Below, in pieces: positions 25,421 to 39,742 of a stretch of DNA of 64,000 nt (position 1 is the first letter of the stretch; each line of letters starts with the position of its first letter). A program made the translations under genes and the position numbers. The DNA is taken from NCBI RefSeq assembly GCF_051020955.1, contig NC_135014.1:1364001-1428000 (forward strand), given 5' to 3'. A model generated the notes under the pieces. That model ran no database searches and was not told where the DNA came from. It was given only the letters and a program-made list of their open reading frames with translations. Origin of the DNA: Megalopta genalis. Its lineage: Eukaryota > Arthropoda > Insecta > Hymenoptera > Halictidae.

Positions 25421-28400
25421 CAGAATGCAAAGTCGTCTAAAAGCATTAAATATGGTAAAATTAGGGCACAAAAAAACTTTACCATGGACACAGAACCGTT
25501 TAGGAAAATCTGCTGCATCGATATCGTGTTACAAAAACAAATGACAATATTACGAAATGTAATTAATTATCCATTGAAAATTATATGTTCCTTATGTAAG
25601 CCTTTCTCGAATACGAATACAACAAGGGGAAGCTGTTCGATCGCATGCAAAAGATTCGTCAACGAACCGAATAATGTATATTTTGCGTATGAAAAATTTT
25701 TTATTGAAAAATGTTCTTTCACGCTACAACGTCAGTGTACCTTCGTCTATTTAACGTTATAACAGTACAAAAATTGCATTTTTACAAGTTATCCAGCTTA
25801 CGTGACTAAAATATCCCAGTTAGCAATCTGATAATTCAAAAGCTACGTCTCTTACAATAATAACAGAAGGCGCCGTAGCAGAGGCATTCTTTGGCGACAA
25901 CGCAATATACCAGCCTCGAAAAACCATTCTTATTCATCGTCACGATCGATTAGACACGGAGAGATCCGAATACATTGAACGCGTGTCCGTTGACAGTCGC
26001 TCGGAATTTTCCTCTTTCTACGTTCGAATAAAAATGGTGTTCCACTAGTACGGCTCACTAAAATTTGGCTGGCCAACGTTTATTCTCAGTCCATCGTTGC
26101 TAAATCTCGTTCGATCCATTCCCACGGGACCATACGGAAAGGTCACGAATCTATTTACGTGTGGTGCGAGAAAAACGTTCGACCGGGTGAACCGTAACGT
26201 GCAAACACACTCGAATGGAGTATAATTACACAGAACCTATATAGGAGACCATCGGTTTACGTACACTGTCGTTAATTACACATCAGTATTCACGTTCGCC
26301 AGCCAAAGCACGCCTAAAAGAACATAATCGAGGGCGGAAGCCCTCGGGGGGGTTCGCGAGGAGGCAAGTTTCACGCCATCATGATCAATCGTCTCAACCG
26401 TTTCTGTGCTCGTTCCGCTTCGAATCTTTGAAACTTTTTCCGCCTTACCTACCGATGCAAAATTAGACAACAGTCATTTGTCTTGCTACCTGGGTTATCA
26501 TCAACGACGCTTTCGGCCGGAAACTTGCCTTTTTTTTTGTTTACATTAGCGAAAATGTTTCCGGTTGAAACAAAGTCTCTATATTCTTTCATGTTATTCG
26601 ATACATATATGTATACTACGCGTATGCATGTACATACAAAGTAAGCCAACCTAAGAAGACTGGAACCTCGAAACATTATAGAAGAACCAAATGATTTGTT
26701 TTCAAGCATCGGATCGATATATTCTTCCAGAACGTATTCTTGGAAAGCCTGAAGCTCGCGTGGATCCGAAGCTGGTCATTTTATATAAAAACGCTATCAC
26801 CGATCAAATTTATCAATTCGGCAGATATACTAATTTATACACTGCAAATAGGTGGCACTGCTAGCACAAAGTCTGTTTTATGAAAGTTACGTTCGAAAGA
26901 AGGTGCTTTAGCATAAATACAGATCTCGATCGATACCTTTGATCGTCGATAGCTCTCTTCCCTTTTATAGTGAACGATAAGCTACGTTAACTAGCATATG
27001 AAATAATTAAAAATTTCGTTTTCGCAATACGTTCTTTTAAACTATCAGGATCTTAGAAATTCAAAACGAAGCTGATTCATTTGGATTCCAGTCTTCGGTC
27101 GCTTGTTCCGTATACATAAACGCATACACATAGTGCACGCGTACACACACGTCTTTTACCGAAATCGATCACCTGAAACGCAAGCATCCGGCCAAAGAGA
27201 ATATCCTGTGCTAGTAGTGTTTTAACAATTACACCGTTCATCGTGGTACAGAGTCCTCTTTCTCTAAAGCAAATTAAAGCAAAATGTAACGAATGGATAA
27301 GCGCCGATCAAACACGTCCGATTATTAAAATTGTCTGTATGTTCGCATGCGTCCAAGCTTCTAGAGCCGTTTAAATCTGTTCTTACGGGGGTGCCCTCTT
27401 ATCCATTCGATGCCATCGAATCGCACACGCTATCTTTTCTGCCTGAAAAAACCACCGATACCCGCCGCCGCCCCTCCGCGCGCCGGTCGTCCCTTCGATC
27501 GTACGTCATCATCCTGAACCAAGCCCAATGTTTCCGCGGACCTCGACGTAACGACAATGTAAGTACTAAGTACGGAATATTCGCTCGATTCTACTTGTCT
27601 TGACTATGCGACGACGGCGATGACGACTACAGTCGAATCGACGAACGACGAGAACGTCGCGAGGGGGCGGGGCTCGGAGATGTTTCCGCTCGTAGATTTT
27701 GAAACGGTCGTCGATCTTTGGCAGAATCGCGCGATACTCACAATTACATCATTTACTTACATCACATACATTCGTTCGACGCGGATAATAATCTCTGCGA
27801 TTTGCATTACTTAGTTCAGGTCCTGCCCTTTTCTTTTTTTTTCTTTTCTTTTCTTTTCTTTTTCATTGTCGTCGTTTTCGTTTCCTTTTAATCGATCGCC
27901 TATTCAGATACTGCGTTTCAGTACGAAATAATAATTCTACGTTGAACGAGTTTCCTGAAATCGTTTGGAAGCAGTCTTTTTCAAACATTTTCTTTTGCAT
28001 GCTCTGACGTAAAAATCGTCGTCATATATCTCCCCTCCCTCGTCTCTCTCTTTCTCTCTCCTTTCGTTATTCATTCTGTGTTGCATCTCTTTTTCGCACT
28101 TTTTTTTCTCGTTTTCTATATTTTTTTTTCACCCATTTGCTGCCTTACCGATCGCGCGCGCGCGCGTTTTCCATGGTTTTCTCTGTTCGTGTTTCTTTTT
28201 TTTTTCTTTCGTTTGTTGCATTCAATCCCGCGCGGAATCATTATTGTACAAGTAATTATCTACACACACGTTAGCTGGTAGAAATTAGAATTGTATCGTT
28301 TGACTAGTTTTCTTTTTTTTGACCGTCCCCCTCCTTCGAAATCATACGTGTACGAAACTCTGGAATTCTAGTCGGACCAACGTAACTAAATTTTCCGCGT

Positions 28401-31029
28401 ACGCGTGTAACAGTAATCGTTTACGATTTGATCGTGTATAATGATTTGTGCATATGTGTAACATGATCTGACAATGCGTTTTCAAGTGTCGATGTATACA
28501 TTATAATATTGTTTAAAGGAATCCTCCGAAGTGTGTGCATGCGTGTGTGTGTGTGTATTAGTGTAAAATTTACTGTCTTCAAATTTCTTTCTTTTCTTTT
28601 TCTTTGTGTGTAGGAGTGTATTAATTCTCGTGTAAAAGCAAGTCTCGCGATGCCGGAAAGAAATCGCAATTTTCTAAAATATTTTCGATCGTTCCGTGAT
28701 TTGTCGTCGACGATCCTATTATGTCACGCTCGAACAGGCTAAATTTTTAATTAATCGAGAAATCACCGCGCGCCATTTATGTAGATTCATCATCCTAGTA
28801 AGAGTATAATCGTTAAAATATAACCGTTATAACCTACAATTACAGCTAGACATTATTCTCGTTTAAACTCGCCTTTCGTCTCTCGCTCTCGCTCACTCGC
28901 TCTCTCGCGCACCTCGTTCTCTAATTCTTAATATTTTGACAGGTTTTTCCTTCCGCAGTCTTCCAATTGTTTCTTATTCACGCGCGCGTGCAGCTATCCT
29001 ACACGAATAAACGAGTGCAAATCGTCCAAAATTCAACCGGCTCCCGGCGCGTGAATTATTCAGTCTTTCGTTTATATATATTTTTTTTTCTCGTTTCGCG
29101 TTTGCCGGTACGTTAGTCGCTAATACTACGTTAATCGTTATTATTATTATTATTATAATTATTAATATTATTATTTTTATTATTATCGTTATCGTTAAAT
29201 TTAAACTTCTTTCATCGTTTCATCCAATTCTGTTTTTCTTGCCTTGCACGAAAAAATATTATGCTACGCGTTTACTCGCGACGTTTAAGTTAGAATGCTA
29301 AAGTCCGTAAATAGAGTAGGTATTATTAAATGATGTATGCTTATAATTTAAAGCCACAGATTTCGATGTCGCATCACATAATCACATGATGCAATTAAAC
29401 GACGCGTCTCCGTCGCATCTCTCAACGTCACTACATATAATATTTAGTCTTATACCCTTTTTTTTACGTTCGCATAATACATCCTTAAGGCCTTTAAAAT
29501 CCGTTTGTTGTATAAACCTCTTCGCCTTTTTCTTTTTTTTTTTTTGTTGCTCTCATTTCTTTTCGTTCTTTCCGTCTCGTTACAGTTTAAGTCTCGTTTC
29601 CAAGAGAAGAGACACATGGTAACTCTCGCATTCGATTGTGTGTATGTAACAAAAATTTCCGAGATCTGTGCGCAAAACTACAAAGCATACACGTTATATT
29701 CATGTTCCCTTCTTGGGGCAGCATAGACGAATTTTAAAAACGTGTACGTTCCCGTGTTACGTTAATTTTTCCACCTTTCTTTCTTTCTTTCTTTTTTTTT
29801 TCTTTTTAATGCATGTAACGAACTGTCAAACTTTTCCTTTTTTCTTTCTTTTAAGTATGCTTCCACTCTAGGGAAAATTACAGTGATAATACAGTGATAG
29901 TGGAGATAGTATAATAGTAGTAATAGCAGTACTTGTAATAGTAATAGTGGCGCTACTAGTAGTAGAGTAATAGGAATAGTGATAGCATAGTGATAGAATG
30001 GTAGTAGTAGAAGCAGCGATAATGATAGAGGATAAAAGTAGTAACAGCATAAAAGCATACGAATAATTGGTGTTAGTTAATTGTCAGAGAGATATGGTGG
30101 CGTCAGTAGTGATAATAAGGGTTATATAGCAATAATAATGGCATTAACTATAATGCTAGTAATAATAATATAGTGAACCGTAATGACGATGGCGATGTTG
30201 ACGATGATGGTGGCAAAGCATTTTTGTTTTTGACGACAATTACAAAACTCATTAATAGCAATAGCGACGGTGGCGACAAGAGCAGATTAAGAAAGATAAT
30301 TCTAATAATGATAAAAAGAAGTAAAATCAGTCAGTTCATTAAAATGAATTACATTACATTAGTATAATGTGTCCCTGGCGCTTAAAATCAGACGAAATTC
30401 CATTTCCCGAAATGGATAACACGAAAAAAAAAAAAATAATATTGCAAACATCGCACAATAATGTGGTGTACCTTTTTCGTCCCCCATTTTTTTTTCCATA
30501 ATATATGTTAAACGATTTAATCCGCTTCCCATAAAATTCTATCATATGTGTATACATATATATTCTTTATATAATACATTTATATAGATGCAGCAAATAG
30601 TCAAGGAAAGAATCTATCTTCCTAATAGCATTTGGCTTGCCAAATTCTGTCAGTTTCATTAAATAGTATAATTGCATCGGGTATAATAAAAAATATTATT
30701 TTTTTTTTGTTTAAATCCTCGCGAGTCATTTAGACATCGCAAGCTGAGTGTTCTCGGTAATGTCTCTTTAAATGTTAGACATTTTTTTTTCATTTGGTAG
30801 GGCTATTAAAGCGTGTGAATTTGTGCGCGTCGAAGTACGCGCAACTGTCAGCACTATCATCGCTGTCGATCTCTTTAGTCGCAAGATATATGGGACTCAG
30901 TCTTGCCTTCGGCTTTGAAAAAACGGAGCTCGGACACAAATATATCTATATATCACTTCATAAAAATTCCCTTTCCACTTTTTAAACAGGACTTACTGCG
31001 TAGATCCAGTCATCGAAACGAAGAATTCG
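25421..31029. other. Gene-free stretch: PHF12 upstream region and probable smaug 3' UTR
   Basis: I support no coding gene here. The left part (to about 27700) includes a CpG-rich patch at 27450-27700 with a GGGGCGGGG box, perhaps a distal promoter. The right part (27800-31000) is full of T/C-rich runs, a (CG)n run near 28150, CT-rich tracts, and an AGT/AAT-rich degenerate triplet region at 29880-30180; some of it is likely the smaug 3' UTR. Frames such as 26449-26709 and 27331-27603 lack any recognisable domain. Confidence 0.5.
29880..30180. repeat. Degenerate triplet repeat (AGT/AAT type)
   Basis: About 300 bp of imperfect AGT, AAT and GAT triplets (for example GTAGTAATAGCAG). It is low-complexity and without coding evidence. 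The opposite strand gives a Leu/Tyr-rich frame that is an artefact of the repeat. Confidence 0.7.
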
Positions 31030-33495
31030 TTAGGCCTCGCCAAAGCCACCGATCGCTTGTTCTGTCATTCTTAAACAAAGAGATTCCAAACGAGAATTAA
31101 TCTCCGGCTCCGTTGTTTCGGATGTGTTGTTCCCAGTCTGACCAAGAAAATGATCCCTCGGCGCGCTGTACGTGCGCTGCAGCGTTCTTTGTAATTGCTG
31201 GAATATAAAAAAAAATAAAAGTTTTAAGAAAAGAATCTATGCTAGGCGTGTTCTCGAGATTAAAATATTTTAGTTTAGTAGACATGTACCTGTAAACTAG
31301 ATTCTTGTAAACTGGGTCGTTTCTCGGCCGTGTGAACTGAACGTAAGGTATTCTGATTTACACTTTGGTTCTGATTATTTTGTAGGTACGGTGTGGATAT
31401 ACTGTTCCTGTGAGTGCTAACCACGAAAGAATTGTTCTGCTGATGCGCATTGTGAATGTGACTTAAGTTCAAACTTGGCTTTCTGTTGTGCTGTTGTGGA
31501 TTACAGTATCTTCTGTTATTATATCCATAATTGTGTTGCCACCTGAAATTGTAGTTGACAAATTATCGGTATTGTCGCGACGAACGTCGGTCGTTATTTC
31601 TGTATAATCCATATACAGTAATTATTTAATTTTCCTTACTTTGGGGTAGGTCGTGGATTTCCGAGTCTACTACGCCATTGCTGTACCTTTTCCTTCTGGT
31701 TTGGTGTAAAGCAATCATGCTGCAATACTTTTTCTAATATGTTAATACAAGCGCACAAAATGCCATCATCCACGCTATCCAATGCCAATCTGCTACACAC
31801 TAAGAAATAAACGAACACAGTTACGTTAAAAAAGTTTTTCCACATTTGTTACCCATACGCATTGTATTGTTTCTCTTTTTAAACATCATGCTTACAAGAA
31901 TGGCATACTCACGTTTACCAAGAACCTTGGTGAATTGTGCTGGTATGTCTTGAGGATCATTTTCTTGGCTTGGTTTCATAGGCGTAGCTAAGATTGTTTT
32001 CAACTCGTCAATGGTGTTGACCAGTATCGTTGGTCCTTGAGAAAACGATGTCGACTGTATATTATCACGGGTTGGCTGTAATAAGTCTTTTTCTAAATTT
32101 ACAAGCGCAGTATAGCGTTGCTGCAACTTCGCAATGGAAAGGGCTAGTTTATGCCTGGCTCCTTTTGTCACTCCCTGTTCTGCTAATTGTTCTTCAGTCA
32201 ATTGAAGCATTTCTTCGTAACTCAGGGTAACAAACAGATAACTATACTTATGAAGGCGCAAGGTTTTAAGCCATGATGGAACGTCTATAAATATAACCAA
32301 ATGGATTATACACAATGTCTAACAATACGCTATGAATATTTTAAAGTTATATAAGTGCCTACCTCTCATACCACTAGCAAGTGAGAGATTAGATGTTTCA
32401 TCTAAACGTCCTTCACTGCCACTACTTGCACACGAGCTCTGAGGACTCAATGGGCCTAATCCGATAAGATTGCCTGTTTAGAAATTTACAATTATTTAAA
32501 ATAAAACAGAATTATATGTAAGAGAGTATGGTATCGTATGTTATAATTTTAAAGTAAACTAACTAGTATGGTCTCCAGAGATGCTAAAACTTCGTGGCTT
32601 GTGCCTGGTCGAGCAATTCACATTGTTACTGCGATCGACTACCTCTAAATGATGAGGTGGAGCAACTGGTGGTGTTAAACTATTTGATCGGCGTTGGCGA
32701 GTTACAGGTGGAGGAAATTGCAAGTTAAAGGCAGTACCTGGTTGTGTACCAAATAAATTTGTTTGATCATTTTGTTGTTTAGAATTTCGTTGCCATGCAT
32801 TATCCCACCTGCAATGAAAAATAAGCTTGGTACACGTAATCACAAATAATACGTATATATAAAATTTGGCTTATAGATTTTCTTAACTCACCTAATAGAT
32901 GTATTAGTGTATTCTTCAAGACTATGTATAGGTGGTGTACCACTAATGCGCTCTTCCAGATGACGGAGCCATTGAGTCAAAGAACGTCTATCTTGACTAG
33001 TAATAGCTGGATGGATCAAAGTATAACTTAAAAGTTGTTGAATTTGTTCAGTATGTTGACCTGTGGTTACACAGTGACTCACTAATTCTGGAATAGCTAC
33101 TAAGTAGCATTGTTTGCACTCTACATTCCCAGGCCTTAATAATGGCAAATGTGTTAGAAGTTGATTAATAGCAACTTCTGTCGATTCAGAGAGTAAAGAG
33201 TTGATAAATGCTGTAAAATGTTATTGATAAATATCTTTAAACACAACTGTAGTATACTTGTGTCAGGTATAAACAAATTACCTGGATTATTGGCATTCAA
33301 TTCCTGCGTATCTAACTCAGAAACTGAGTGCAAGGAATGTTGCACTGCCTGTGCAAGAAACCTTGCTTGAACTGCAGGAATGCGCCGAAGTAGAGCATAA
33401 AGAACTACAGTTTGTTCGCACTCATTCCATTGTGAGAAAACTCTAGTGAGCTCACCTACTTGTTCACAGAACAAGGGGCCATGTGACCACTTCAT
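31030..33495 (-). CDS. smg: Smaug (SAMD4-type translational repressor)
   Basis: Smaug is a cytoplasmic SAM-domain protein that binds stem-loop recognition elements in mRNAs and recruits repressors and the CCR4-NOT deadenylase. Eight exons, 33495-33282, 33210-32892, 32808-32564, 32473-32363, 32284-31913, 31799-31640, 31542-31290 and 31197-31030, sum to 613 aa in phase. The N-terminus (FSQWNECEQTVVLYALLRRI) is the family's dimerisation/PHAT-associated region. A Ser/Pro-rich linker follows (SPQSSCASSGSEGRL). The SAM domain begins at about residue 296 (VPSWLKTLRLHKYSYLF, EEQLAEQGVTKGARHKLALS), with the basic KGARHK surface used for RNA binding. The tail is Gln/Asn-rich. An in-frame ATG three codons upstream (33504) is an alternative start. 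The exon 6 acceptor at 31800 was chosen because later AGs break the frame. Confidence 0.95.
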
Positions 33496-35758
33496 TTTTG
33501 TCAATGTTTTAATATCAAGGAGCGGATATTGAAAGCTCCACTTTTTGTCGTATTGTGTGATTTACAATTTATTTGTATTCCAACGATGGTTTGACAATAA
33601 CAAACATGTGCCAATATTCTGTTTCAAAAGAATGTACTATTTAAGTTACATGGTTAGTTTGTAAAATCAAAATACAAAATTTAATATACGTAGCACATTA
33701 ATTAATTAATTAAGTAATTTAGATGTATCAACCTTATAGTACAACGGCATAAATTGTAATAATTCATGTTTTTTTGTTTCAATACAAAAACTGCATATTA
33801 TAATATTTAAAAATATTGAAGTAATTCGTACAATTTGAAATTAATTAATTTATAAAACGAAGTAATAAAATTGGTGAATTTCAATTCTTTTTATTCATAT
33901 AACAAACATTGTATCGTCGCCGAAATTGTGTAACATTTAAAACAGCGTTATCGAATTAATATTTAACATAAATTAGCATATCAGCTTTCTAGAACAGTGA
34001 AAGTGTGCTGTACATAAAGCCATCGATCAATTGTATTTTTTCAAAAACAATACCCCAATTTATCCTCGTTAATATTTGAATAAAGCATTAAAACTCTAAA
34101 CGAGAGGAAAAGTAATAATAAAACGATAACTTGCCGTAACCTAAGCTCGCATTAAGAACATTTTCTTTCACGAATTGTCACAAGGATCCGTTTGACTTCT
34201 CGCTGACGAAACAATAATTACTGTTGCTGTACAAAACGGTTGGATTTTCACGCACATTATACACATAATAACGAACGGAACAGTCCGACATAACCTCAAA
34301 CGTGCCTGTGTACACTGCATCAACTGTAGATATGTACATCGATAAGAATTCCGCTGAGGTCAAGTTTGTTTACCCCGCGATGCGTGTGTATTTATAGCTT
34401 TCCTGTTACGATCCATTTGGCGGTGCAATGGCACCGTGTGCGAGACTTTACATGTCTAACAGCGGTTGATATGCTCAGATTCTTTTTTCGGGCCCAAAGA
34501 TCGTAAAGACGACCACAAGTTTTTTTAGCAAAAATAGAAAACCGCTAGCGCAGTAAAATTCATGCATTTCCTAGGATAATTCTGTTTGAAATCTCCATAG
34601 AATACTTCGAGTCGCTTTCGTCGGTGCCGCCGCGTATCTTTGTATGTGTGGGACACACTGTAGAGGGGAAAGAACGAAGAACGAAGGGAGGAAAACAAGG
34701 GAGTTAAAAAAACTCATCTATGCGAAAGTATTAATCGTTTTCATAGGAAAAGTTGCTGAACGATGAACAGCTTAACATTCGTACGATTTTAATACGATCG
34801 ATAGAGTTATTCTACAAACGTAATGAATACATCGCTACTGTACGACCAGCACTCGGCCATTGAGCCGAACAGCAAACAACAAATTGTACGCTCGAATCGG
34901 TCAACACGCTCTTGCTACGTAACATAATTACATGCTGTTGTAATTACCGTGTGCAAGGCTGGAGATGGCTGCTCCACGGGATCGTTGTCTTCCTTGCAAA
35001 ATAACAACAATACACAATTATAGCATTTTATACGACGTTGAGTTAAAGGAAACATCTATCCACCATGCGGTATGGTGGGCCTACGTGACCACACTGGTTC
35101 ATTGTCGCTACTCGTTGCAGAACTTCGCCTCTGCTATTGGTCCTTGCTCAAATGGTATCAACCAATCGTCTGACAGTTTGGGGCGCGGTTCGTTTGTGTC
35201 TCAAAAAGATGTCCGAATGCTTTTACTCCATTTTTCAGTTTGTGTTCGAAAATTTTGAATAAATTTATTACACATTGATTTGAAATTTATAATTCATGTT
35301 CTTGTATTTCTTAAATAAAATGTTTCTCACAGTTAACGAAAATGTATGAAAAGGACTATGAAAAAAAATACTTAACTAAGTATTTGCACTTAGTTTAGTT
35401 ACATATATCAATCAAAGACACTTACTTATTTATTATTGTTAATGTTGCTTTATTGAATGCCACTAATTCTCGTTTATTTTGTACCTATATTCAAACTACA
35501 ACATAAAGTACACACAATCTTTATTTTCAATCAGATTCATCATGATACACGTATATAATGAAAAATAAATTTCAAAAAATCATCAGTAATATGCTATATT
35601 ATAAGAAATGGTATTTTCTATAGTTACAAAAATGTTGAATGCGAGTATAAATTCTTGTACATTTGAAGAACAATTTTTAAATTACTTCAAAATAATGAAG
35701 GAACACAAAGAAGATAACAACTGCTTATACGTTGACTATGATATTATATATTTTTATC
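33496..35758. other. smaug upstream region, no gene
   Basis: AT-rich up to about 34100, then more mixed in composition. TAACCT motifs occur at 34138 and 34291. Frames at 34178-34363 (minus) and 34965-35258 (plus) show no family features. Sequence from 35260 to 35758 is probably the 3' UTR of the yippee homologue. Confidence 0.5.
35125..35175. promoter_or_regulatory. Pair of opposed CCAAT boxes
   Basis: CTATTGGTCC (about 35137) and AACCAATCG (about 35160) lie about 25 bp apart in opposite orientation, a typical NF-Y-type arrangement. The promoter served is not clear: smaug (minus) starts 1.7 kb away, which would need a 5' UTR intron. Confidence 0.35.
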
Positions 35759-36751
35759 CTAAGACCTGTTATTTGTAGGGTAGTAAATATTGTCACTCAT
35801 TCCGTCGGTTTCAGTGACTAAAGCACGTTCCAGGATGACACGGCCCTCTTTGTAACGTTGATTATCGTCTGTTGCAAATTCATATGACCACCCAAGCTTA
35901 GCATCACAGTTTTTGCAGCTGACATCTCTGACCATGTGACGACCCGTCAGCATCACTCTATCCTGTACGTCGCTGTGTATCATTGCAGATGAATTAAATT
36001 ACGAATATGCAATAATTTCATAAGATTATTCCATTAGTACAATTTCTTTGAGATTTTGTACATGTAACAATGGTAACCTGTGTGCTAAACATTGCTAAAA
36101 ATCTAAATATACGCATCAATAAAAAAAATCATGAACCTAAGAATAAATAGATAATATAAAAAAAGAAAAAAGTGACGATGAAGATAAAACTATATCTCTT
36201 TTGCTTTTGTAAATAATTTTATTAAGATAATACAAGTGCTAGATTTTGTTATCAGTGTCAGTAATCTACATTGAAACCCACCAATCAAAATAAAAATAAT
36301 ACCACATTATGCACTCGTATTTAATTCAAAAGAAAGACTGAAGAAAAAACTCTAATTATTATTTTTCTTTCGCGTGCACTTATATAAATTTCGGTTCGCA
36401 GAAAATAGTTATTCGCGAATATAACATATTCTATTCTCTTAGGTACATGGAAACAATGATATTCCATCTTACACAACTGTCTTTGTCTGTCAACTACGAG
36501 AATGTTCGAAACGTAACGGCAGTATATGACATATTGAATCGATTAATATGAATGTAATCTTTGAGAAGAATGTCACGAAAATGCGAGTACCTGTAATTTA
36601 AGTTGACAACTTTGTTAAAGAGAAAAGCACGGCCTGTAGCTCCCGTGAAACGCGTGCTTATCAGCTGAGCTCTATTTGTAAGATTGGTGTCACAGGAAGC
36701 GCAAGAAAACAGACGAGTACCTCCGATGTGTTCCAAAAAAATTACGCCCAT
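35759..36751 (-). CDS. yippee (YPEL5): Yippee / YPEL5 zinc-binding protein
   Basis: YPEL5 is a small, highly conserved zinc-binding protein with a beta-tent fold (cereblon/Mis18-like), reported with the CTLH/GID ubiquitin ligase complex. Two exons, 36751-36591 and 35972-35759, join in phase to give 124 aa (human 121). The Yippee signature C-X2-C-X52-C-X2-C is intact: Cys17, Cys20, Cys73 and Cys76. Near-invariant blocks are RFTGATGRAFLFNKVVNL, VMLTGRHMVRDVSCKNC and YKEGRVILERALV. An acceptor (TTTCAG at 36753-36758) lies one base before the ATG, implying a 5' UTR intron. The downstream side is AT-rich 3' UTR. Confidence 0.97.
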
Positions 36752-36759
36752 CCTGAAAT

Positions 36760-39742
36760 GTCGTTAATCGCTTCCCAGAAATTTGATACAAAATAGCAAC
36801 AGTAAAAGAATCAAGTAAATTTACTCTGAATCTGTGGGGGACGAACAAGCCAAGCAATTTGACGTAGATATCACTACCGTCACAGCACGATATAAACACT
36901 ACGCACGACACGACATATACACACGCGAGCTGTATTGTACATGGATATATACACGAGCGTTCGTAGTTGTCAAGTCAGTTTGATCGCATTTCATGAATTT
37001 TAAATTTCAAGATGTTTAAACCCTGTACAAATTTTATACGTCGCGACTAAAGCGATCCTAGCAAAGAGATCTTACATTATAATTGTTTAAAACAATTTGT
37101 TTTGCATTAAATTTTGTTCGTTGCGTAAAATAATAAAAAAAATGTATGATTCGTATATTTTTTTCATATTGTTTTTCGTGACAAAAAATAATATTTAATG
37201 GCGTATAATTAACTTAATTTACCGTATCTTATTAATTCAGAAGACCCGAAAAAGATTAATTGTTAGTATAGGAAAAGATTTGATTAATACACGAAAGAAT
37301 TGTACCAAAAAATATATAAATTTTGCTTTAACAGTTAAAGTCTTTAATAGATTTAAAATCTCTAGTAGACTGGTTTTTATTATTCATTTTTGCTTGACAT
37401 AGTTTGTACATAACATAACTGCAATTATAAAAATTACAGAAATGTAAAGGTGCCAAGGGATCTATAAGTAAAAAATGGTTGGGCACCACTAAAATATATG
37501 AAAAACAAAACGAACATATGAAAATTTTACATTCTTCTAAACATATGAAGTTATACGGAAGCTTTAATAAACAATTTGCATGCTCGGAAAATGAAAGAGA
37601 TATAAACATCATAATATATTTTTAGAAAATGATGCAAGAACTATAAATATACATTAAAGATTTTGTTTTCGCATATACCGCGAATATAAAAATTATCCAT
37701 GAAAGAACACAATAAATAATAATTTTATATTCACATGAAAATATTTTATTATGGTTTATAATTTTACGATTTCAAATACATTGCAATAACTTCAAGGTTA
37801 CATCAAAATATTATATCTTTATTATTAATATAAATGGTATACAATATGTTACAAGTATATATACATATACATATATGTATGTAAGTGTATGAATATATAT
37901 ATACATACATATATGTATGTAAGTGTATGTATATATATATACATGCATATATAATATAATATATATATGTTCGTGTAAATTATATTTTTAAAGCTAGGTA
38001 CATAGATGTTTGTGCAGTAAAATTCGAAACACTTTCCCTTGATATTTTTTCAATAATTCCACGTATTCGGACATTGGCCACGAAGCCTCGCTATAATTAT
38101 GTACCGTAACCACACTTAGAAAATGTAGAAGGTATAAGTGTACATGTCAGAAAACAGTTAGAATACCGAAACGAATCGAAAATATATTATTGGTCATTGA
38201 TTAATATCTATGTTCAAATCTCTTCAAGGCACATTTGAAATATAATCAGTATACTCATTTCCATATTACAGAGGAATTTACTAACATTAGTTGCTCTTAT
38301 CATTTTACTAACAGTATCTGGAGTTAGACTTCAGTGAACATAAAAAGGTGAGAAAGAAAAGGAGAGAGAAAAATCAATAGAAAAATATAAAATATTAAAA
38401 ACTCCTTTAGCCAAAATCACAGACGAGTCCCTTACTTTCTCAAACAGAGCACAGAATCGCAATTTCATGGTCTTAATACTAAAATAATAGTTAGTCGATA
38501 TAAATATTATAAATATACATTTATATATATATATATGTAGTCTTATCAAATTACATACGTACATATACGCATATGCTTTTTGATACACAAAAACATTTAC
38601 TAACAATAAAATTTACATTTTTATACTTTCTCATAAATTACATCATCACGTATGTATATATGTACGCATGTACAACGTATAAATAGTGGTCTTGCATATG
38701 TGTATAAATATATGTATATACATATATATTTATACATGTATATTTTTGATTATATCCTTTTTTGATATTCAGATCATGAAGGATATCTTTCATAATACTG
38801 CACCTATTTCTATGTACATAAAATGTTTACAGAACATAATGAAATATAGATTAAACTTATGCCGATGATAATAACAAAAATAGTAACAAGTGACTTTGCA
38901 ATTATTACGTGTTATCGTTACTACACATAGATATGATAAAATGCCCTGCTCATCGGCTTTATTTAAGATTCATGGCTCTATTAGCGTTACCTTTCAATCA
39001 TATTTATACTATTTTGTAATTAGAAAAATTAGTTCACAAGATTCGACTCTTGCTTTTCCAACATCATTTTATACAATACACACTGACTAACATTCTTTTA
39101 CCGTATATGTACTTTTCTCGCTTCGTTCATCGATAATTTTTCCTAGTCAGGTCCTATGTCAAGAAAATATTTGTCTGTTTTACGTTAGAAGCTTTACAAA
39201 TTTTCCAATGAACATCAATACACATGGGCATTTTTTTTTCTTTAAATTATATATAATGGCTATCATTCATCTGCACTGCAGGTGTTTATTAACAAGTATA
39301 GAAACGTGTGACGCAATATTTTAATAATTACACGCAACGCAAAGTGAAAACTAGAATCTTCTTTCAAGATGTAATAGTAACAACATTATTTGTTAACAAA
39401 CTATACAAAAAAAGGTAAACTGTCTCTCAGTGACCTTATTCGCGGAATATTTATGTAACATAAAAGAAACATCTTTATATGTTGTGTTGCGAAATAAACT
39501 TGCAGCGGTCACGATATTAATATTTATATAAACAGCGGTTAACGATATGAATATTAACAGTAATAATGTGGTACAGTTTCGATCGCTTTGAAACGTTATT
39601 ATGTATTAACAGCAATCAAAAGCAATTACTTCTGTAATTCTCCTAATAGAAAATTATATTAAAGAAATAAACGAATATAGTTTTGGCTTTGCACAGTGCA
39701 AGTTCGTATCGCGAACAACTGTTAAACATCGAAAAATATATC
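36760..39742. other. AT-rich region with microsatellites; probable bbx 3' UTR
   Basis: The first 250 bp is the yippee 5' flank. The rest is AT-rich without coding features and most likely holds the bbx 3' UTR at its right end. TA/CA-type microsatellites are found at 37857-37965, 38515-38540 and 38640-38740. Frames such as 37328-37612 and 38331-38606 look like chance. Confidence 0.5.
37857..37965. repeat. TATATG/ATAC-type microsatellite with an internal duplication
   Basis: The phrase ATATATGTATGTAAGTGTATG occurs twice about 45 bp apart, within (TA)n and (ATAC)n runs. Simple-sequence expansion; no function inferred. Confidence 0.75.

Noticed and set aside
26276..26709. Two overlapping minus-strand frames upstream of PHF12
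   Set aside because: No recognisable domains and no phase-compatible splicing into PHF12 exon 1.
29762..30058. Leu/Tyr-rich minus-strand frame
   Set aside because: Produced by degenerate triplet and poly-T simple sequence.
34965..35258. 97-codon plus-strand frame starting MAAPRDRCLP
   Set aside because: No family features, contains CCAAT boxes, and lies in a probable promoter region.
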